Positions 1 to 7,013 are shown, numbered from the stretch's first letter. The stretch: DNA of 13,633 bases from Prevotellaceae bacterium (GCA_031289995.1 JAITOI010000163.1:1-13633), one strand, 5' to 3'. Translations and numbers: made by a program. The notes: generated by a model not told the origin, from the sequence alone.

Positions 1-761
1 ATCAGCACGCCGTTGGCGCCCTTGCTGCCGTACATGGCGGTGGAGGCCGCGTCTTTGAGCACGGTGATGTCCTGAATGTCGCTGGGCGAAATGTTGAGCA
101 GCTGCGAGTAGCTCTCCTCATCGGCGGTGGCAAAGTCAAAGTCCGACGAAATCGTGGTCTCGTAGGGGATACCGTTCACCACGATGAGCGGGTCGGCGCT
201 GTTGTTGATGGACGAGGTGCCGCGGATGCGAATGGACATACCCGACCCAGGCTGCCCCGAGTTGGCCACAATGTCCACGCCAGCCAAGCGTCCCTGCAAG
301 GCTTGGTCGATGGAGGTTACGGGCAGACCTTCAATCTCCTTGGTATCCAACTTGCTATAGGCAAAAGTCATGTCGCGTTCGTCGATGTTGAGCGAGCCGA
401 TGTTCACCTTTTTCTTGGCCGAAATCACCACCTCATCCATCTCAACCGACTGCTCTTCAAGCCCCACATTCACCACCGCGCTGCTCTCGATGGGCAGCGT
501 AACGGGCTTAAATCCCATATAGGAAAACACCAGCGTGTTGCCCTTCACGTTGCTCACCGTAATGCTGTAGCTGCCGTGAATGTCCGTCATCGCGCCGCTC
601 AGAATGCGGTTGTTCTTGTCTTTTTCGGTAACGCTGGCGCCCACCAAGGGGGCGTTCGAGCCTTTTTCCGTCACCTTTCCGCGCAACAAAATTTTATCCT
701 GCGCGTGGGCGCTGCCCGCCGACACTACAACAATCGCAAGTATCCACAAAAGTCGCTTCAT
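1..761 (-). CDS. SusC/RagA-type TonB-dependent outer-membrane receptor, N-terminal part (cut by window edge)
   Basis: The N-terminal 253 codons of a SusC-family receptor are visible; the beta-barrel lies beyond the left edge. In this family the receptor sits in the outer membrane and imports glycans or peptides using TonB energy, normally with a SusD lipoprotein lid. Reading from the ATG at 759-761: a signal peptide (residues 1-21, ending AHA before Q), a carboxypeptidase-regulatory-like (CarboxypepD_reg) domain at about 25-105, a linker, then the TonB plug domain from about 135 with LQGRLAGVDIV, IRIRGTSSIN and DPLIVVNGIPYE. The family signature VLKDAASTAMYGSKGANGVL is at the edge. The gene begins 59 bases after the stop of the FAS1 lipoprotein gene on the same strand with no promoter motif recognised between them, so co-transcription is likely. 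The substrate cannot be read from this part. The family call is certain. Confidence 0.96.
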   Translation of the reverse strand, partial: MKRLLWILAIVVVSAGSAHAQDKILLRGKVTEKGSNAPLVGASVTEKDKNNRILSGAMTDIHGSYSITVSNVKGNTLVFSYMGFKPVTLPIESSAVVNVGLEEQSVEMDEVVISAKKKVNIGSLNIDERDMTFAYSKLDTKEIEGLPVTSIDQALQGRLAGVDIVANSGQPGSGMSIRIRGTSSINNSADPLIVVNGIPYETTISSDFDFATADEESYSQLLNISPSDIQDITVLKDAASTAMYGSKGANGVL

Positions 762-820
762 AGTTTTATACTTTTTTGCCGTAAACTTCTATAACTTCTA
801 CATTTCTACACTTCTTCAAG
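762..820. repeat. Short spacer with degenerate GTAGAA-type repeats
   Basis: This is the 59-base spacer between the FAS1 lipoprotein gene and susC. Read on the minus strand it holds three degenerate copies of a TGTAGAA-like unit (TGTAGAA, TGTAGAA, TATAGAA) separated by 1-2 bases. No TAnnTTTG promoter motif or terminator hairpin was seen, which fits a single operon. Confidence 0.4.
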
Positions 821-3343
821 CTATGGTTTTCTATAATACAGGTAGTTATCCACCTCGTGAATGACCGTTTGTGGGCCAAATAGGTTGCTGCGCTTCACGC
901 CCCGCGTAACGGATGCCGTTCGGGTTCCCATCTCAGGCATTTCGTAGGTGCTAAATTGCAAGTTGTTACCGTCACCAAAATCTTTCGAGATGCGCACAAA
1001 GGTGCTGTTTAGGCCGTCTTTGAGCGAGGTTACCGCCACCGCGTCGCGCTGCACCGTGCCGTTGTTGAACAGCACGTGGTCGTAGCCGTCGTTGAGGTAG
1101 AGCGTGCCCGGAGTGGTATGGTATCTGAAAAAATTCACAAAGTCGGTAACACATTTCGACCAGTTCAGCACCACGTCGGCCAACTCGCCGCTCTCTTCCT
1201 GCCTTTTTAGCGCCGCTAAATTCAAGTAAATTTTACGGGTTGAGAATTGAGGAACGTCATTTATTTCTCCGGTTTGTACTCGCTCGTCCATGTTGAGTAA
1301 TTCTGTCATCCGGTCGTTGTTGGGCAGCAAGAGCGTCCAAAACGACTCCGCGCTCATGGTCATTTTGGCGTTGTAGGTGGTGCTACCCACGGTGCGAGAA
1401 GTGAGCAGGTATATCAGCAGGTCGGCCGCGATGCTGATGTTCGGGTTATCAGTTTTCGCCTTTTCGAGGCAGTCAGCTAAGGTCGGTACAAGTTCGATGC
1501 TGCCGTCTCCGGTGCCCTCTATGTGCGAAAATTGCGGCAGCTTGTCCATCGTGAACACCTGCCCGTTGGAGAAAGTTTTCACCTTGGTTACCCTCACCTT
1601 TTCGCCCGCCATATAGTCGCCGGTCAGCTCCACCTCATTGTCCTTGTAGCGCAGCATATCGCCGTAGTCGTTCACCGCGTAGGCGTAGCCCTCGTAGCCG
1701 CCTGCGGGGTCGCCCGCAAAGTCGAGGATGCGCGTGTCGACGTCGGCATTTTTTATGCGCTTAAACACGTACGAGCGCACCAGCCTTTGCATCCGCGTGC
1801 CCGCGGTGAAGGCGGTGTTGGTGTGCCGAAATTCGTAGGCGTTGCTGCCGGCAGGCCATATCCAGCTGAAGCCTTCGCCCTGCAGCTGCTCGTCCGAGGG
1901 CAGCAGCACGGTGTAGTTCTCCTGCGTGTAGCCGTTGAGCGGGCACTTCACAAAATCCTCCATCAAGGTGGTGGAAAAATGCTTGTTCAGCGCGTTGTAC
2001 AAAAAGATGTACTTGAGCGTGGAGTTGTCGTCCGTGCGGCGCATCAAAATTTCGGTGAGCACCGACTCAAAGTAGTGGGATTTTACGTAGTCGCTCGAGC
2101 CGTAGAACAGGCCGTTGCTCGCAGGCCGGAGGTCGGGAAACCTAAGCGGGCTAAACTCCGCGCCAGCTCTACCCTCGCCGTTGATGAAGTTTTCGTACAC
2201 GTTGCGGGCGCCCTTGTACTCGCTCGGCCAAATCAGATTCAACCCCATCTGCGCGTTCACAAAATAGCTCAGCACGTTCGTCGGCAAAGCCGCCACCGAC
2301 GCGTAGCCGTAGGGCTGCACCACCTCCTCTTCAAACTTCGCTATCGCCGCGTTGTTGGGCGCGTACAGCGTGTAGCCGTCCTCCTCTTGCCCCGACAAAA
2401 AGTAGCGCTCCACGTTGAGCGGAATGGCCACCGCCTGCGACGAGGTGCGCAAAAATTCAAACGGCACGTTGTAGGCCTTGATGTACACGTTGTCGATGTT
2501 GCGCAACGGGTACATGTTTTTGTAGTACTCGTTCACCGCCGTGTTCGTTGCGTAGGCGTAGAAGAACGGCTCACCGGTGCCGTTTTTCACGTCGAGCAGC
2601 GCCTTGTAGGTCGAATAATTTTCGCCACCCAGCAAGTCCTCCAGCGTGGGCAATGGCTCGTTTACGCCGTCCACCTCGTGGGCAATGCCGTTGCTTGCCG
2701 AGATGTCCTGCGCGAGCACCGACGCGGCCTGCACGTTCCTTCCGGTGTAGCTCGATGCGGGGTAAAAAGTCTCATAGTCCGCGGGTGTTTTCGAGCTGAA
2801 GTTGCGCGTCAGGTAAAACGGCAGATATTTGTAGTTGTTGTCGTTGCTGTTCCAGCTGCTGTTGTAGGTGGTGGGAGAAGTTACCCAAATGGAGTCGCCA
2901 TTGTAGGCCTCGCGGCGCAAGGTTTCGTAGTAGGGCGTTTTCTTTTTGATGCACTTCAGCGTGTCCCACTTATTACTCGCCAGCACGTCCGACAAACGCC
3001 CGAATGCGTAGCGGTTGTACACCATCGAGTAGGCCACAATTTTTTCTACCACGTCCTGCGGAATGGCGTCCACCGACAGGTAGCCCTTCCTGCTCAGGTA
3101 GGCGTTTACGGCCGCGTCGTTGGGCGCAAACACCGTCCACAGGCCGTTACCTTGCAGCGAGCTGACGTAAAGCGTGCGGTCCACGCATTGCAGGTACAGG
3201 CCAAAGCGCCCCTCGCCTTGCAGCGCCTCGTAGAGGGATTTGCCGCCCCACTCCGGCTCTTCGTAGTACTTGTCGCGGTCGCGCTGGCATTGAACCAGCA
3301 GCAGGCACAGCAAGGGCAGCGCGTATGCTACATACTTTTTCAT
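821..3343 (-). CDS. Multi-domain fasciclin (FAS1)-like lipoprotein, upstream partner of SusC
   Basis: An 840-residue predicted surface or periplasmic lipoprotein. The N-terminus MKKYVAYALPLLCLLLVQC is a lipoprotein signal with the lipidated Cys at 19. I see about four FAS1-like units: ~36-230 (LYEALQ...GLWTVFAPNDAAVNAY, closing near GIAHEVDGV), ~232-420 (YTLYAPNNAAIAKF), ~425-610 (YTVLLPSDEQL, closing NGQVFTMDKLP) and ~617-840 (FWTLLLPNNDRM, closing VIHEVDNYLYY). The repeated 'T-hydrophobic-APN/PSD/PNN' segment is the FAS1 H1-like motif. FAS1 domains usually mediate adhesion or ligand binding, and in Bacteroidota such lipoproteins occur beside SusC/SusD pairs. The last three units are divergent, so boundaries are approximate. 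It is probably co-transcribed with susC and preceded by a long leader containing an intrinsic terminator. The start fits the signal peptide. The ligand is unknown. Confidence 0.85.
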   Translation of the reverse strand: MKKYVAYALPLLCLLLVQCQRDRDKYYEEPEWGGKSLYEALQGEGRFGLYLQCVDRTLYVSSLQGNGLWTVFAPNDAAVNAYLSRKGYLSVDAIPQDVVEKIVAYSMVYNRYAFGRLSDVLASNKWDTLKCIKKKTPYYETLRREAYNGDSIWVTSPTTYNSSWNSNDNNYKYLPFYLTRNFSSKTPADYETFYPASSYTGRNVQAASVLAQDISASNGIAHEVDGVNEPLPTLEDLLGGENYSTYKALLDVKNGTGEPFFYAYATNTAVNEYYKNMYPLRNIDNVYIKAYNVPFEFLRTSSQAVAIPLNVERYFLSGQEEDGYTLYAPNNAAIAKFEEEVVQPYGYASVAALPTNVLSYFVNAQMGLNLIWPSEYKGARNVYENFINGEGRAGAEFSPLRFPDLRPASNGLFYGSSDYVKSHYFESVLTEILMRRTDDNSTLKYIFLYNALNKHFSTTLMEDFVKCPLNGYTQENYTVLLPSDEQLQGEGFSWIWPAGSNAYEFRHTNTAFTAGTRMQRLVRSYVFKRIKNADVDTRILDFAGDPAGGYEGYAYAVNDYGDMLRYKDNEVELTGDYMAGEKVRVTKVKTFSNGQVFTMDKLPQFSHIEGTGDGSIELVPTLADCLEKAKTDNPNISIAADLLIYLLTSRTVGSTTYNAKMTMSAESFWTLLLPNNDRMTELLNMDERVQTGEINDVPQFSTRKIYLNLAALKRQEESGELADVVLNWSKCVTDFVNFFRYHTTPGTLYLNDGYDHVLFNNGTVQRDAVAVTSLKDGLNSTFVRISKDFGDGNNLQFSTYEMPEMGTRTASVTRGVKRSNLFGPQTVIHEVDNYLYYRKP

Positions 3344-3382
3344 TGGATGTGCTGTTTTTTTATTGGCAAATTATTGGTGCAC

Positions 3383-3431
3383 AAAAAAACCGCACTCGCG
3401 CAGCGGCGCAAATGCGCTGCTGCACGAGTGC
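3383..3431 (-). terminator. Intrinsic terminator in the 5' leader of the FAS1-susC operon (candidate attenuator)
   Basis: On the minus strand an 18-base-pair stem (arms 3414-3431 and 3392-3409; one G-U pair and one C-A mismatch) with a 4-base loop is followed after GG by seven T (3389-3383). The T run is on the minus-strand side only, so it acts in the direction of the FAS1 gene. It lies 40 bases before the FAS1 ATG, about 390 bases past the GH105 stop and about 260 bases after the presumed promoter. It could simply terminate read-through from GH105, but its place downstream of the only promoter motif seen favours attenuation. Confidence 0.8.
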
Positions 3432-3493
3432 AGTTAAAATACGTAAAATGGTATTTTTGTAATTCGCTGAAAGCGAGAAAGTTATATGGTTTT

Positions 3494-3601
3494 CTACCCC
3501 CCCCCGTTAACAAACGTTAACATAACACCAAAACGTTTGGCCGTATAGCAACCAAAAGCCGACGCAATTAAGCGGGTGTTGAGGTGTAAACATTTCATCA
3601 T
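3494..3601 (-). CDS. Possible 35-codon leader peptide ending at a G9 run
   Basis: A small ORF in the long leader of the FAS1 operon. It starts at tandem ATG codons (3601 and 3598) in an AT-rich context and ends with three Gly codons made by nine G (3505-3497), then TAG (3496-3494). I do not recognise the peptide; it has no signal peptide or known domain. It is listed because of its frame. With eight or eleven G the same ORF would continue 51 more sense codons through the terminator hairpin and stop at a TGA that overlaps the FAS1 ATG as ATGA. It could be a chance ORF; codon evidence is too short to decide. Confidence 0.25.
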   Translation of the reverse strand: MMKCLHLNTRLIASAFGCYTAKRFGVMLTFVNGGG

Positions 3602-3687
3602 TTTCTAAATCTAAATTTGAGCCGTAAAAAATCGTTTTTTTAAATCATTTTTCCTCTTGCGCAACATGTGTCCGCACACAGAAAGTG

Positions 3688-3695
3688 CAAAGGTA
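3688..3695 (-). promoter_or_regulatory. Candidate -7 element TACCTTTG for the FAS1-susC operon
   Basis: TACCTTTG on the minus strand matches the Bacteroidota primary sigma -7 consensus TAnnTTTG. The -33 side is weak: the nearest TTTG (3724-3721) is 25 bases upstream, longer than the usual 19-21. If used, the transcript would start near 3680 and carry a leader of about 340 bases. That leader includes a 5-base-pair stem at 3667-3680, palindromes at 3506-3537, the G9 run, a small hairpin at 3464-3476 and the terminator. It is the only TAnnTTTG I found on this strand in the spacer. Confidence 0.45.
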
Positions 3696-3822
3696 AGGGG
3701 TTTTTTGTTACGTTGTTCTCCAAAGAAACTTTTTTAGTGTTATTTATTAGTTTTTAGCGGTAATAAGGACATGTTACTTTCGTCTTTCTTTGAAGTAAAT
3801 AGCTGTATATTATCCTATTACC

Positions 3823-5055
3823 TTATCTTCTATCGCTCAACTTCATAATCTCGATGCCGCAGTCCAGAATCAGCCCAATTCCATGCTTTTCGTTATCGCC
3901 CACAGGACGGCTGTAGTAGAAGGGCAAATCGTCGGTAATGCCCGTGCCCACGCAGACATCGGTGAAGCGGCCATCGTCGGTGATTTTGGTTTTGAGCGCC
4001 CGCCAGCCGTTGGTGGCAATGCCGCGGTACGAGGCGGAGAGCCAGCCGCTGTTGATGGCCTTGGCCACGCCGTAGGTGAACAGCGCCGTCACGGACGACT
4101 CTTGGTAGCTGTCGTTTTTGTCGATGAGCTGGTGCCAAAAGCCTTGCCCATCTTGGTATCGCGAGTAGCCCACAACTTGGCGCACGAGCTGTTTTTTGAG
4201 CTCCTCTTTTTGCGGATGCGCGTCGGGCATGACGCTCAGCAGCTCGCATGTGGCCAGCACAATCCAGCCGTTGGCGCGCCCCCAGTAGGCTACGCCGTTG
4301 CGCTGCCAGCTGCTGTAGTAGCAGTGGTAGTGCAGCTGCTTCTGCTCGTCCCACAGGTACTTCGAAATGTTGATGAGCTGCTTTGCGGCGTCGTCAAAAT
4401 ATTTTTGCTCCTGCGTGATGTAGGCCAGCCGCGATAGGAACACCACGCCCATGTAGGCGTCATCGGCCCACACGGTGAGGTTCTGCGGAAACGTGCGGCT
4501 CAGCGTGCCGTCGGGAAGCCGCTCCTGTCCTGAGGTTATGCGCAGGCTGCCGTCGTCGAAATACTTTTTGTAGGCGGCGTTGCTGCGGCCATCGAGGTCG
4601 TACACGTCAATCACGGCGGCGCCCATTGCGCCAAAGTCGTCGAGCTCTTTCATGGTCCACAGCTGGCCGAAGGGCCATGTGTGGTGCCTGCGGTCGTTGC
4701 GAAACGTGGACTTGAAGTAGGCGTAGTTGTCGAAGCCAAAGGCCACGTGCTTCCTCGCGTAGTCCACGTACAGCGAATCGTTGAGGTGCTGTCCGAGGTG
4801 AATCATCGCGCGGTCGAGCACACCGTTGGAGTAGTGCCACTCGCCCAGCGGCGACTTAAATTTCACGTCCTCGCCTGCCGGAATGTCGGCAGTTTTGGCG
4901 TAGGTTTGGCCGTCTTTGACGCCCACAAATTCAAACGTCGGCTGCCGCAAAACGTTGTCGGCAATGCTGCGCAAAAGCTGCTCGTCGCTCTTCTGCGCGA
5001 ACCCCGCAATCGCAGCAAACATGCCGACTGCAAGGGGGAGAATGGTTTTTTTCAT
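3823..5055 (-). CDS. Secreted glycoside hydrolase family 105 protein (unsaturated rhamnogalacturonyl/uronyl hydrolase)
   Basis: A 410-residue enzyme of the GH105 (YteR/YesR-like) family. Members remove the 4,5-unsaturated uronic acid left at the non-reducing end of oligosaccharides by lyases, typically in rhamnogalacturonan (pectin) breakdown. The chosen ATG at 5053-5055 gives a signal peptide (residues 1-20, ...AIAGFA before Q); an in-frame start 18 codons upstream would add a polar stretch encoded by repeat DNA and is less likely. Family motifs seen: LGEWHYSNGV (70-79), HTWPFGQLW (125-133), VWADDAYMG (195-203, with the Asp pair matching the catalytic Asp region), YWGRANGW (257-264) and SYQESSVTALF (316-326). 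Length is close to family norm. It lies 87 bases downstream of argS on the same strand, and the spacer is mostly tandem repeat. Its location fits a role with the neighbouring SusC system, but the exact substrate is not shown. Confidence 0.92.
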   Translation of the reverse strand: MKKTILPLAVGMFAAIAGFAQKSDEQLLRSIADNVLRQPTFEFVGVKDGQTYAKTADIPAGEDVKFKSPLGEWHYSNGVLDRAMIHLGQHLNDSLYVDYARKHVAFGFDNYAYFKSTFRNDRRHHTWPFGQLWTMKELDDFGAMGAAVIDVYDLDGRSNAAYKKYFDDGSLRITSGQERLPDGTLSRTFPQNLTVWADDAYMGVVFLSRLAYITQEQKYFDDAAKQLINISKYLWDEQKQLHYHCYYSSWQRNGVAYWGRANGWIVLATCELLSVMPDAHPQKEELKKQLVRQVVGYSRYQDGQGFWHQLIDKNDSYQESSVTALFTYGVAKAINSGWLSASYRGIATNGWRALKTKITDDGRFTDVCVGTGITDDLPFYYSRPVGDNEKHGIGLILDCGIEIMKLSDRR

Positions 5056-5070
5056 GATGTTTTTTTTTTG

Positions 5071-5103
5071 TGATGTGCGATGTGCGATATGCGATATGCG
5101 ACT
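5071..5103. repeat. Heptamer tandem repeat CGATRTG
   Basis: A period-7 tandem repeat of about four and a half units (TGATGTG, CGATGTG, CGATATG, CGATATG, CGACT) lies 16 bases upstream of the GH105 start codon. Its reverse complement shares TCGCACATC with the repeats at 11397-11445. Confidence 0.75.
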
Positions 5104-5109
5104 CTGCAA

Positions 5110-5144
5110 TCTTCAAATTTTCAAATCTTCAAATCTTCAAATCT
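5110..5144. repeat. Octamer tandem repeat TCTTCAAA
   Basis: Four head-to-tail copies of an 8-base unit (TCTTCAAA; the second reads TTTTCAAA) at 5110-5141, followed by a partial unit that runs into the argS stop codon (5143-5145). Related copies occur at 8287-8317 and 11616-11631. Confidence 0.8.
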
Positions 5145-5145
5145 A
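5138..5145 (-). promoter_or_regulatory. Possible -7 element TAGATTTG for the GH105 gene, overlapping the argS stop codon
   Basis: On the minus strand TAGATTTG matches TAnnTTTG; its TAG is the argS stop codon and its TTTG is the first octamer repeat unit. A TTG is present 17 bases upstream (5165-5163), shorter than usual. Transcription from here would give GH105 its own leader of about 75 bases. It may be coincidence, since the octamer itself supplies TTTG. Confidence 0.25.
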
Positions 5146-6921
5146 CATCCTCTCCGGAACCTCAATCCCCAGCAGCCCCATAGCCGTTTTCAGAGCGCGT
5201 CCAACCTGCTTAGCGAGGACGAGCTTGAGGGTGCGCAGGGCGATATTTTCCTCGTGCAGAATGGTAACGTCGTGGTAGTATTGGTTGAACTCTTTGGCCA
5301 GCTCGTAGGCGAAATTTGCCACGAGCGCGGGCGAGTGCTCAGCGCCTGCCTGCAACACCACCTGCGGAAATGTGGACATCGTTTTGACCAGCTCCAGCTC
5401 GCGTGCACCAATCAAGTCCGCGTCAATGCCAGCAAGGGATGGCGCGTCGCTCGCCTTGCGCATCACGGAGCAAATTCGGGCGTGGGTGTACTGTATAAAG
5501 GGGCCGGTGTTGCCGTTGAAATCTATGCTCTCCTTGGGGTTGAAGAGCATCGTTTTTTGCGGGTCAACTTTCAGGATGAAGTACTTCAGCGCCGCGAGGC
5601 CAACCATTCGGAACAGGCGCTGCTGCTCATCTGCGGGCATATCGTCGAGCTTGCCGAGCTCCTGCGAAGTCTCGCGAGCGGTGGCAATCATTGCGTCCAT
5701 CAAGTCGTCGGCATCGACCACCGGACCCTCGCGCGATTTCATCTTTCCTGCGGGCAGCTCCACCATTCCGTACGAGAGGTGGAATATGCTGTCGGCCCAA
5801 TCGTAGCCAAGCTTTTTAAGGACGAGGCGGAGCACCTGAAAGTGGTAGTTTTGCTCGTTGCCCACCACGTAAATCAGCTCGCCGAACTTGTACTCATCGT
5901 AGCGCTGGCGGGCGGTGCCGAGGTCTTGCGTCATGTACACCGAGGTGCCGTCGGAGCGCAACAGCAGCTTCTGGTCGAGGCCGTCGGCGGTGAGGTCGCA
6001 CCACACCGAGCCGTCGTCATTCCTAACAAACACGCCCTTCTGCAGGCCATCGTTCACGAGCTCTTTGCCGAGCAAGTAGGTCTGCGATTCGTAGTAAATT
6101 TTGTCGAACGACACACCCAGCTGCCGGTAGGTTTCATCGAAGCCCGCATACACCCACGAGTTCATCGTTTCCCACAAGCTGCGAACGTCGGCGTCGCCTT
6201 GCTCCCAGCTCAGCAACATGCGCTGCGCCTCCTGCAAAATAGGCGCCTGCTTCTTCGCCTCATCCTCGCTCAAGCCTTGCGCCACAAGGCTTGCCACCTC
6301 CTGCTTGTAGGCCTTATCGAACTGCACGTAGTAGTCGCCCACAAGGTGGTCGCCCTTTTTGTGCGCAGCCTCCGGCGTGGCACCTTGCCCGTAGCGCTGC
6401 CACGCCAGCATTGACTTGCAGATGTGAATGCCGCGGTCGTTCACCAGGTTGACTTTGACCACGCGATGCCCGTTTGCCTCGAGGATGTTTGCCACCGCAA
6501 AGCCGAGCAGGTTGTTGCGAATGTGGCCAAGGTGCAGCGGCTTGTTGGTGTTGGGTGAGGAGTACTCCACCATCACCGTTTTGCCCGACGAATTTTTTTC
6601 GGCACAGCCAAAGTTTTCGCTCGCGGCCATTTGCTCCAGCTGCTCCAGCCAAAACGATTTTGCCAGCACGATGTTGAGGAAGCCCTTGACCACGTTGTAG
6701 GCCGCCACCTGCGGCACGTTAGCCTTGAGCCATTCGCCGATTTCAGCGCCCAGCAGCTCGGGCGTTTTGCGGCTCAGCTTGGCTATCGGAAAGGTAACCA
6801 GCGTGAGGTCGCTCTCGTACTCCCGGCGCGTTTTGGTGAGCTGCACGGCACAGTTTTCTAAGCCGTAAAGCGCCGCAATGCACCCCTTAATTTTTTCGGT
6901 TATAAATAGTTCTGCGCTCAT
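5143..6921 (-). CDS. argS: Arginine-tRNA ligase (arginyl-tRNA synthetase)
   Basis: A cytoplasmic class Ia synthetase of 592 residues that charges tRNA-Arg with arginine using ATP. The N-terminal Add-1 domain (about 1-105) recognises the tRNA elbow. The catalytic core starts with VEYSSPNTNKPLHLGHIRNN, holding the HIGH motif as HLGH (130-133), and continues with VNLVNDRGIHICKSM (157-171), the conserved VVGNEQNYHFQVL (352-364) and the KMSKS-type loop as GKMKSREG (392-399). The C-terminal DALR anticodon-binding domain includes NTGPFIQYTHARI (471-483) and the end GIEVPERM. The start at 6919-6921 (MSAEL) fits the family; an in-frame start 16 codons upstream would place the promoter inside the gene. 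It has its own promoter on the minus strand, overlapping that of the divergent TPR gene. Confidence 0.98.
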   Translation of the reverse strand: MSAELFITEKIKGCIAALYGLENCAVQLTKTRREYESDLTLVTFPIAKLSRKTPELLGAEIGEWLKANVPQVAAYNVVKGFLNIVLAKSFWLEQLEQMAASENFGCAEKNSSGKTVMVEYSSPNTNKPLHLGHIRNNLLGFAVANILEANGHRVVKVNLVNDRGIHICKSMLAWQRYGQGATPEAAHKKGDHLVGDYYVQFDKAYKQEVASLVAQGLSEDEAKKQAPILQEAQRMLLSWEQGDADVRSLWETMNSWVYAGFDETYRQLGVSFDKIYYESQTYLLGKELVNDGLQKGVFVRNDDGSVWCDLTADGLDQKLLLRSDGTSVYMTQDLGTARQRYDEYKFGELIYVVGNEQNYHFQVLRLVLKKLGYDWADSIFHLSYGMVELPAGKMKSREGPVVDADDLMDAMIATARETSQELGKLDDMPADEQQRLFRMVGLAALKYFILKVDPQKTMLFNPKESIDFNGNTGPFIQYTHARICSVMRKASDAPSLAGIDADLIGARELELVKTMSTFPQVVLQAGAEHSPALVANFAYELAKEFNQYYHDVTILHEENIALRTLKLVLAKQVGRALKTAMGLLGIEVPERM

Positions 6922-6966
6922 TTTTGGTTTGCCCAAGCGGTTGCTTGGGAGGTAAAAAATTTTCGC

Positions 6967-6996
6967 CAAAGGTAGTAAAAAACTTGTACTACCAAA
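6967..6996 (-). promoter_or_regulatory. argS promoter (TTTG-N18-TACCTTTG)
   Basis: Minus-strand TTTG (6996-6993) and TACCTTTG (6974-6967) are separated by 18 bases and match the Bacteroidota -33/-7 pattern. The start point would fall near 6960, giving a short leader to the ATG at 6921. This supports MSAEL as the true argS start. Confidence 0.6.
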
Positions 6997-7013
6997 TTTT
7001 ATAGCTATCTTTG
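6984..7013 (+). promoter_or_regulatory. Promoter of the TPR-ribH operon (TTG-N19-TATCTTTG)
   Basis: Plus-strand TTG (6984-6986), a 19-base spacer and TATCTTTG (7006-7013) fit the Bacteroidota promoter consensus. It is interleaved with the divergent argS promoter, sharing 6984-6996. Confidence 0.65.

Larger units (their letters stand above)
3344..3822 (-). other. 479-base non-coding region between the GH105 gene and the FAS1 operon
   Basis: AT-rich spacer. From right to left on the minus strand: about 125 bases after the GH105 stop with no clear terminator; the -7 motif at 3688-3695; a structured leader with a palindrome cluster (GTTAAC twice and AAACGTTT, 3506-3537), the G9 run, an imperfect hairpin with 7-base arms at 3436-3457, and the 18-base-pair terminator. 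No conserved riboswitch class was recognised. Confidence 0.6.

Noticed and set aside
1523..3520. 665-codon open frame on the plus strand
   Set aside because: It lies antisense to the FAS1 lipoprotein gene, is full of Val/His/Arg typical of a shadow of GC-rich coding DNA, and has no recognisable domain.
4999..5109. Upstream start of the GH105 gene at 5109
   Set aside because: It would place 18 residues encoded by repeat DNA in front of a complete signal peptide beginning at 5055.
5071..5144. CRISPR array
   Set aside because: Units are only 7-8 bases, directly tandem with no unique spacers, and no cas genes are near.
5722..5748. KMSKS loop of arginyl-tRNA synthetase reads GKMKSREG
   Set aside because: Degenerate KMSKS loops are common in this enzyme family, so I do not regard it as a defect.
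5080..6414. 444-codon open frame on the plus strand
   Set aside because: Antisense to argS, which is unmistakable; the composition is that of a reverse-strand shadow and it starts in repeat DNA.
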